Of a DNA stretch of 21,291 bases, positions 17,701 through 21,291 are shown one piece after another. Source of the stretch: an uncultured Verrucomicrobiota bacterium (lineage in GTDB: Bacteria; Verrucomicrobiota; Kiritimatiellia; RFP12; UBA1067). The stretch lies in NCBI GenBank assembly GCA_945947925.1, contig CAMEZU010000007.1:1-21291 (forward strand), given 5' to 3'. The position numbers and the translations under genes are program-made. Below the pieces are notes generated by a model that was given only the letters and a program-made list of their open reading frames with translations, did not search any database and was not told the origin of the DNA. How positions within the stretch are numbered: position 1 is the stretch's first letter; every line of letters begins with the position of its first letter.

Positions 17701-18031
17701 GCAGGACGGTCCGCCGCAGCCGGGCGGCAAGCCGCAGAAGGGTCCGAAGCAGAAGGGTCCGCAGCCGCCTCAGCAACAGCCGTCGCAGCCGCAGCCTCCG
17801 CAGGATGCCGAAGGCGAGCCTTCCGAGATGCAGGGGCCCCATCAGGACACCCCCTCGCCCGTCGGCGAGCAGGGCGAGATCAACACCCTTGACGACGGCG
17901 AGGACTGGTTCAAGATGAAGGGCGACGTCGGCAGCGGGGCGGACGTCGTCGAGCCGGCGGACGTTCCCGAGGAATACCGCGGACTGGTCAACGATTACTT
18001 CAAGGCGATCAACAGCAAGGGAGGCAAGTGA
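14774..18031 (+). CDS. DUF4175-like membrane protein with long coiled coil and Gln-rich tail
   Basis: A 1085-residue protein. The start at 14774 is 5 bases after the previous stop and has no SD, so translation probably depends on coupling. Helices lie near residues 31-52, 61-81 and 156-175. Beta-rich domains fill about 185-520, resembling the DUF4175 family. A long charged helical/coiled-coil region (about 520-905; KLAERQEALKEKAEAAK and similar) follows. A Gln/Gly/Pro-rich low-complexity segment (about 905-1030) includes GEQQS repeats. The end is short and acidic, with a final conserved-looking piece (PEEYRGLVNDYFKAINSKGG). The topology suggests a membrane anchor with a large extracytoplasmic stalk. 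It overlaps the next gene by one base. I recognise no enzymatic motif. The DUF4175 link is from overall layout and is less certain than the gene itself. Confidence 0.8.
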   Translation: MSRFNNIPPEIAVKLDQSLSRVRRILFTRGLCVVLFAAFAAILLHMAVLAMLGDEFPPSAGWSLWGISLVAVGVTLWFALMRPMRRKFTAAEIASLIERNHPELEERLSTVVELAATGDLEASSSLLAEITRAAVLDAGKVSPKREFTQRTVKPRLLAALSVILILGLLFLVFRGNAMRLFVKALNPSSTIGNIYSASMDIVPNGDRTVVRGTSFEITLRDTSGGGAKAYVYTDAGSGEVRERMTLVSGGDGADTYSYVYPRVESDFSYRIKRGRALSDIFRVKVVDPPAFTDQKIVVAHPAYTGRPPDTNVKDGTIVGLPASAVTVSVRPNKPGLSGTLELPGDLRLESSEDADGHLVWSFELPPGMSGAWSIRVRDENGFENVPERNTVRTVRDEPPRIRLTAPEVLTVALPRTGELPLGWEIVEDFGLSRTMLEMCVGVGTWEEVTSLDSYKTNGVTWVGSRLEPFINKEFGDAAVARFRVKAYDNQPDDPTGAVTNWAVSAEVTVELSSDPSASSLARQSLKAQIEAGKKGGENIKRYLGWSKGNLHESGGWFRHAEKDPRSWQAQNVGKKLAEGKGNFANAERLLNELIASLEESRLQAGADMYRPLLESAFAPARMKIDDIFTIARNTDKSTACGEAEKLIQDCINAFDEVQKRFDALSRRAMDLQKLEEYAEREKLLAELSERGEIDPQTLADQQEKLESSFNEEFKDELKKKELGWQKDVAKRLEERAEKLAERQEALKEKAEAAKDGSEEDRQKVASEEKKLANDIRKLARETSELKNNVERVTGPYQDDPAKAAEPIAEAASDEWSAANKADKAAKAAESGDLAEAFENMQAAQDALAEAKAQLHAAQDSIAEANKGLAEDAAEFREMSDALHEATEAAKAAAQEAAEQAAQQGGEQQSGEQQSGEQQSGEHQGGEQQQGGQQPSAAQQKARQAALDAARQLQQKAQQQAEQGNLPFDQFHQDAQQQDGPPQPGGKPQKGPKQKGPQPPQQQPSQPQPPQDAEGEPSEMQGPHQDTPSPVGEQGEINTLDDGEDWFKMKGDVGSGADVVEPADVPEEYRGLVNDYFKAINSKGGK
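17486..17560 (+). repeat. Five 15-bp tandem repeats in the DUF4175-like gene
   Basis: Five consecutive 15-base units starting GGcGAGCAGCAGTCc, at 17486, 17501, 17516, 17531 and 17546. They encode the pentapeptides GEQQS (three times), GEHQG and GEQQQ. The first two units differ at one base, and the last two are the most diverged. Repeat number could vary without breaking the frame. Confidence 0.8.
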
Positions 18032-19113
18032 TGGGCATGCGTGCATGGCTGCCGAAGGCGATGCTCGTGACGGCGCTGGCGGCGCCGCTGGCGGCGGCGG
18101 CGATTCCGTCTGAGGACGAAGTGGACCGCGCGATCGAGCGGGGACTCGAGTACCTGCTGGCCACGCAGCGCGCGGACGGGTCCTTCGCCTGCAGGAACGG
18201 CGAGACCACGGCCCTGCCGGCGCTGGCCGCGATGGCGTGTATGGCGAAGGGACACGTTCCCGGGGACGCGAAGTACGGCGTCCTGATCGACCGTTCGCTC
18301 GACTACATCCTGTCGCATCACGACGAGACGGGCTACTTCGGCGCGAAGTTCAAGTATCCGGACCAGAACGGACACGAGGTCGACGGCAAGATGTACGCCC
18401 ATGCAATCTCCACCCTCCTGCTGACCGAGGTGTCCGGCATGGTCTCCCAGGAGCGCCAGGCCCAGATCGACGCCATCCTTCCCCGCGCGACGAAGATCAT
18501 CCTCGACGCCCAGGCGATCAAGAAGGACCGCAATCACGCGGGCGGCTGGCAGTACACCCCGACGACGACGCAGTCGGACACGAGCTGCTCCGGCTGGTGT
18601 CTGATGGCCCTCCGCTCGGCCAAGCTGAACGGCGCGCCCGTTCCGAAGTCGGCCATCGACGCGGCCGTTGACTACATGCACCGCCACCACAGCAAGCGCC
18701 TTGGCTGCTTCGGCTACCAGAACAGCGAGCAGTTTCCGGTGACGCTCTCCGGTGCCGGCATCCTCTGCCTGGAGCTTTGCGGCAAGCACGAGGATCCCGA
18801 TTCGCTCGCCGCCGCGCGCTACCTGATGAGCGTCTACAAGGATCCGGACAAGGGCATGCTCAAGCAGGAGTACAAGTACTACGGCATGTACTATGCCTCG
18901 CAGGGACTCTTCCAGCTGGGCGGAGAGAACTGGAAGGAGTTCTCCGAGTGGATGTACTCGACGTGGGTGCCGCGCCAGAACCCCAACGGGTCCTGGAGCG
19001 GAAACGGCGGCGAGGACTCGCCCGTGTACGCGACGTCGATGATCATCCTTGCCTTCGCCGTCCCCTACCGTCAGCTTCCCGTCTACCAGCGCGACGAGAC
19101 GGTCGACGACTGA
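18031..19113 (+). CDS. Secreted squalene-cyclase/prenyltransferase-fold (alpha/alpha toroid) protein
   Basis: The ATG at 18031 overlaps the previous stop (TGATG) and has GGGAGG at 18019-18024. The GTG one codon earlier is less likely. The 360-residue product has a signal peptide: basic start MRAWLPKAM, hydrophobic core LVTALAAPLAAAA, cleavage near residue 22-25. The mature part has repeated units of the terpene-cyclase/prenyltransferase fold: YLLATQRADGSFAC, YILSHHDETGYFG, AGGWQYTP...SGWCLMALRSA, MHRHHSKRLGCFGYQ, WVPRQNPNGSWSG. The DxDD acid motif of squalene-hopene cyclase is absent, so it is probably not a triterpene cyclase. It is the last gene of the operon and its export suits a periplasmic binding or scaffold role with the membrane vWA proteins. 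Confidence 0.85.
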   Translation: MGMRAWLPKAMLVTALAAPLAAAAIPSEDEVDRAIERGLEYLLATQRADGSFACRNGETTALPALAAMACMAKGHVPGDAKYGVLIDRSLDYILSHHDETGYFGAKFKYPDQNGHEVDGKMYAHAISTLLLTEVSGMVSQERQAQIDAILPRATKIILDAQAIKKDRNHAGGWQYTPTTTQSDTSCSGWCLMALRSAKLNGAPVPKSAIDAAVDYMHRHHSKRLGCFGYQNSEQFPVTLSGAGILCLELCGKHEDPDSLAAARYLMSVYKDPDKGMLKQEYKYYGMYYASQGLFQLGGENWKEFSEWMYSTWVPRQNPNGSWSGNGGEDSPVYATSMIILAFAVPYRQLPVYQRDETVDD

Positions 19114-19118
19114 GGATG

Positions 19119-19127
19119 TGATATAAT
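19119..19127 (+). promoter_or_regulatory. Extended -10 promoter (TGA-TATAAT) of rimO, probable leaderless mRNA
   Basis: TG-A-TATAAT with a perfect -10 at 19122-19127 lies in the 20-base gap between the previous stop and the ATG at 19134. Six bases separate the -10 from the ATG, so transcription should start at or next to the start codon. There is no SD. Confidence 0.65.
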
Positions 19128-19133
19128 ATCCGC

Positions 19134-20393
19134 ATGGCAAAGGCAAAGAAGACTACCCTGGCGCTCGTTTCCCTCGGCTGTGCGAAGAACGCGGTTGACC
19201 TGCAGGTGATGGCGGGCAACTTGCTGAAGAAGGACTGCACGATGTCCCCCGATCCCGATCGGGCGGACGTCGTCATCGTCAACACCTGCGCGTTCATCGC
19301 CTCCGCCCGCGAAGAGGCCGAGGCCGAGATCGTCCGTGCGCTTCAGCTCAAGGCGAACGGCAACTACGGCAAGGTCGTCGTCACCGGCTGCTATCCGCAG
19401 CGCTATCCGAAGGCTGCAGCCCGCTTCCCAGGCGTCGACGTCTGGCAGGGCGTTCCCGGCGAGTGGGTCGAGCCGAAGATGCCCGAGCTCCGTTTCACCG
19501 GCAAGGCCTTCGCGTACCTGAAGATCGCCGAAGGCTGCGCCCACAGGTGCTCCTACTGCGCCATTCCGGGGATCCGCGGCAAGTACCGCTCGCGTCCGAT
19601 GGCGTCCGTCCTCAAAGAAGCGCGGGCGCTCCTCAGGTCCGGCTGCCGCGAGCTCAATGTCGTCGCGCAAGATCCGATGCTCTACGGCTGCGACCTGAAG
19701 GAGAACCGTACGACGCTGACCGATCTGCTCTGGGCGCTCGACAAGCTCCCGGGCGAGTTCTGGGTGCGCGTCCTCTATTCGTATCCGAGCGAGATCACCG
19801 AGGAATTCGTCGCGTGGATGAATACCTCGAAGCACGCGGTCAAGTACGTCGACGTGCCGCTGCAGCACACCGTTCCCGAGGTGCTCGCGAAGATGAACCG
19901 CAAGAGCGCGATCCAGGCGTCGCTCGTCGCGGCCGAGGCGCTGCGCCTCATGGTGCCGGGGGTTACGCTCAGGACGACGATCATGACCGGGTTCCCGGGC
20001 GAGACCGAAGCCCGTTTCAAGGCGCTTCTCGCCGACCTCCGCCGCATGCAGTTCGACCGGCTCGGCGCCTTCGCCTATTCGCCCGAGGCGGGGACGAAGG
20101 GCGCGAAGATGAAGGGACGTCCCTCGCGCAAGGTCGCCGAGGCCCGCGAGAAGGCGGTGATGGACGACGCCGAGAGGCTGTGGAAGGTCCGTTCGAAGCG
20201 TCTCCTCGGCCAGACGTTCGACGCGCTCTGCGTCGCGCCGGGCGTCGTGCGCATGGCTTCCCAGGCGCCGGACGTGGACGGCGTCGTCTACCTCCTCGAC
20301 TCCCCGAAGGCCCGCAAGGTGCAGGTCGGCGACTTCCTCCGCGTGAAGCTGGCGAAGGTCTGCGGATTCGATTTTGAGGGCGACGTCGCATGA
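19134..20393 (+). CDS. rimO: Ribosomal protein S12 methylthiotransferase RimO
   Basis: A radical-SAM methylthiotransferase of 419 aa that would add a methylthio group to a conserved aspartate of ribosomal protein S12. The N-terminal methylthiotransferase domain has the three auxiliary-cluster cysteines C16 (SLGCAKN), C52 (NTCAF) and C86 (TGCYPQRY). The radical-SAM cluster motif is C135-x3-C139-x2-C142, followed by IPGIRGKYRSRP, which is closer to RimO than to MiaB. A short C-terminal TRAM-like region (about 355-415) ends the protein. Length and all six cysteines are normal. It is preceded by a consensus extended -10 with almost no leader. Its stop overlaps the next start (ATGA). Confidence 0.93.
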   Translation: MAKAKKTTLALVSLGCAKNAVDLQVMAGNLLKKDCTMSPDPDRADVVIVNTCAFIASAREEAEAEIVRALQLKANGNYGKVVVTGCYPQRYPKAAARFPGVDVWQGVPGEWVEPKMPELRFTGKAFAYLKIAEGCAHRCSYCAIPGIRGKYRSRPMASVLKEARALLRSGCRELNVVAQDPMLYGCDLKENRTTLTDLLWALDKLPGEFWVRVLYSYPSEITEEFVAWMNTSKHAVKYVDVPLQHTVPEVLAKMNRKSAIQASLVAAEALRLMVPGVTLRTTIMTGFPGETEARFKALLADLRRMQFDRLGAFAYSPEAGTKGAKMKGRPSRKVAEAREKAVMDDAERLWKVRSKRLLGQTFDALCVAPGVVRMASQAPDVDGVVYLLDSPKARKVQVGDFLRVKLAKVCGFDFEGDVA

Positions 20394-21291
20394 CGCGGGT
20401 CCGTCCGATTCCGTACGTGAACGAGGAAGTCTCCAGCCGCGACTTCAAGTTCTACATCTTTGACTGGGACGACAACATCCTCCACATGCCCACGAAGATC
20501 CGCATGGAGCACCTCGACCCCGCGACCGGGCAATGGGTGCCGGTTGAGGTCTCCACGTCCACGTTCGCGCTCGTGCGGACGGACACCGAGCACTACCGCG
20601 CACCGTCCGTCGGCGGCTGGAAGGAGGCGTTCCGCAACTTCGCCGATCCCGAACGGGAAGGCGAACCGAACCATTTCATCGAGGACACGATGACGGCCCT
20701 CGCGAGGGTTTCGGCAGGCGAAAAGCCGTCCCCGAGCTACAACACCTTCAAGAAGACCCTGGTCGAGGGACGCCTCTTCGCGATCGTGACGGCGCGCGGA
20801 CACGCTCCGTCGACGATCGAACAGGCCGTCCGCCTCTTCATCGAGAACGCCCTCACGCCGCTCGAGCGCGAGACGATGATGTCCAACCTGCGCGGCTACC
20901 GCAAGTGGCTCGACAAGGTCGAGACCTTCGGCACCGACGAGGAGGAGCTCGACTACTATCTCGGCATGTGCCGCTACGCCGCGGTGACCTACGACGGTTT
21001 CAAGGCGCGAATGGCCGAGGACCCGATCTACAAGGAGAAGCTCGCGACCGCGACCACGGCCGCGAAGCCCGAGCTCGCGAAGGAATTCGCCATCCGCGAC
21101 TTCGTCGAACACATCTTCCACATGCTCCGCCGCACGGGCGGGCTCGGACGCAGCGTCGCAATCGGCTTCTCCGACGACGACAAAGGCAACGTGAAGAGCG
21201 TCTCGAACTACATCCGTGCCGAGCTCTCCCGCCGCTTCGACGGCATCAAGTTCGTCGTCTACGACACCTCCGACCGCACCCTCTCCAAGGG
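20390..21291 (+). CDS. HAD-like hydrolase (3' partial)
   Basis: The ATG at 20390 overlaps the rimO stop. The frame stays open for 300 codons to the end of the window, so the C-terminus is missing. Motif I of the haloacid dehalogenase superfamily is FDWDDN (nucleophile D25, acid D27) with Asn-29 where Thr or Val is usual. Motif II is the threonine in AIVTARGH (T134). Motif IV is the aspartate run SDDD (D262-D264). A long helical cap lies between motifs I and II and another between II and IV. The substrate is unknown. I recall proteins starting with a similar FDWDDNILHMPTKI segment annotated as hypothetical in several bacteria. Motif assignment is fairly sure; a phosphatase function is inferred from the family. 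Confidence 0.8.
   Translation, partial: MTRVRPIPYVNEEVSSRDFKFYIFDWDDNILHMPTKIRMEHLDPATGQWVPVEVSTSTFALVRTDTEHYRAPSVGGWKEAFRNFADPEREGEPNHFIEDTMTALARVSAGEKPSPSYNTFKKTLVEGRLFAIVTARGHAPSTIEQAVRLFIENALTPLERETMMSNLRGYRKWLDKVETFGTDEEELDYYLGMCRYAAVTYDGFKARMAEDPIYKEKLATATTAAKPELAKEFAIRDFVEHIFHMLRRTGGLGRSVAIGFSDDDKGNVKSVSNYIRAELSRRFDGIKFVVYDTSDRTLSK

Noticed and set aside
18031..19113. Squalene-hopene cyclase
   Set aside because: The DxDD catalytic motif is absent, the protein is about half the usual length, and it has a signal peptide.

Overview
The window holds two compositionally different blocks. Bases 1 to about 3110 are by eye close to half G+C, with ordinary A/T-containing codons and good Shine-Dalgarno sites. 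From about 3155 to the end the DNA is by eye roughly two-thirds G+C with strong third-position GC bias. The long GC-rich block carries a MoxR / DUF58 / BatA-like / vWA / DUF4175-like / squalene-cyclase-fold operon of the kind seen in Planctomycetes, Verrucomicrobia, Lentisphaerae and Kiritimatiellae. I infer a member of the PVC superphylum, possibly a Kiritimatiellae or Lentisphaerae-like genome. This comes from gene content and style only, not from a marker gene.

Region 1 (2-2935) is a tight plus-strand cassette that looks like accessory or defence DNA. It has four genes: a BrxL-like AAA+ ATPase (5' end outside the window) that stops where the Lon-like protease domain should begin; a 67-residue protein with paired CxxC motifs; a full-length NifS/DndA-type cysteine desulfurase; and a 66-residue glycine-zipper protein with acidic ends, coupled to the desulfurase by an ATGA overlap. 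This is the part most likely to be an undescribed system, with more genes probably upstream.

Region 2 (2936-3154) is a scar-like junction. It has a five-codon mini-ORF with its own SD, a weak hairpin, an extended -10 promoter, and a 15-codon fragment resembling the start of an iron-containing alcohol dehydrogenase that runs into unrelated sequence.

Region 3 (3155-6595) carries a TSCPD-domain protein, the helicase HrpB, and a four-helix membrane protein of unknown function coupled to HrpB by an ATGA overlap.

Region 4 (6596-19113) has a 223-bp regulatory gap and then a six-gene operon. An FHA-MoxR AAA+ ATPase comes first, then a DUF58 protein, a BatA-like membrane vWA protein carrying a PA14 domain, a second membrane vWA protein, a very long DUF4175-like membrane/coiled-coil protein, and a secreted alpha/alpha-toroid protein. 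Together they read as an ATPase-driven chaperone or assembly machine acting on envelope vWA proteins, with possible input from Ser/Thr phosphorylation through the FHA domain.

Region 5 (19119-21291) has rimO, apparently transcribed as a leaderless mRNA from an extended -10 promoter, and a coupled HAD-like hydrolase that runs off the end of the window. All genes are on the plus strand. I see no tRNA, rRNA, CRISPR array or insertion sequence. No gene-free stretch exceeds about 225 bases.
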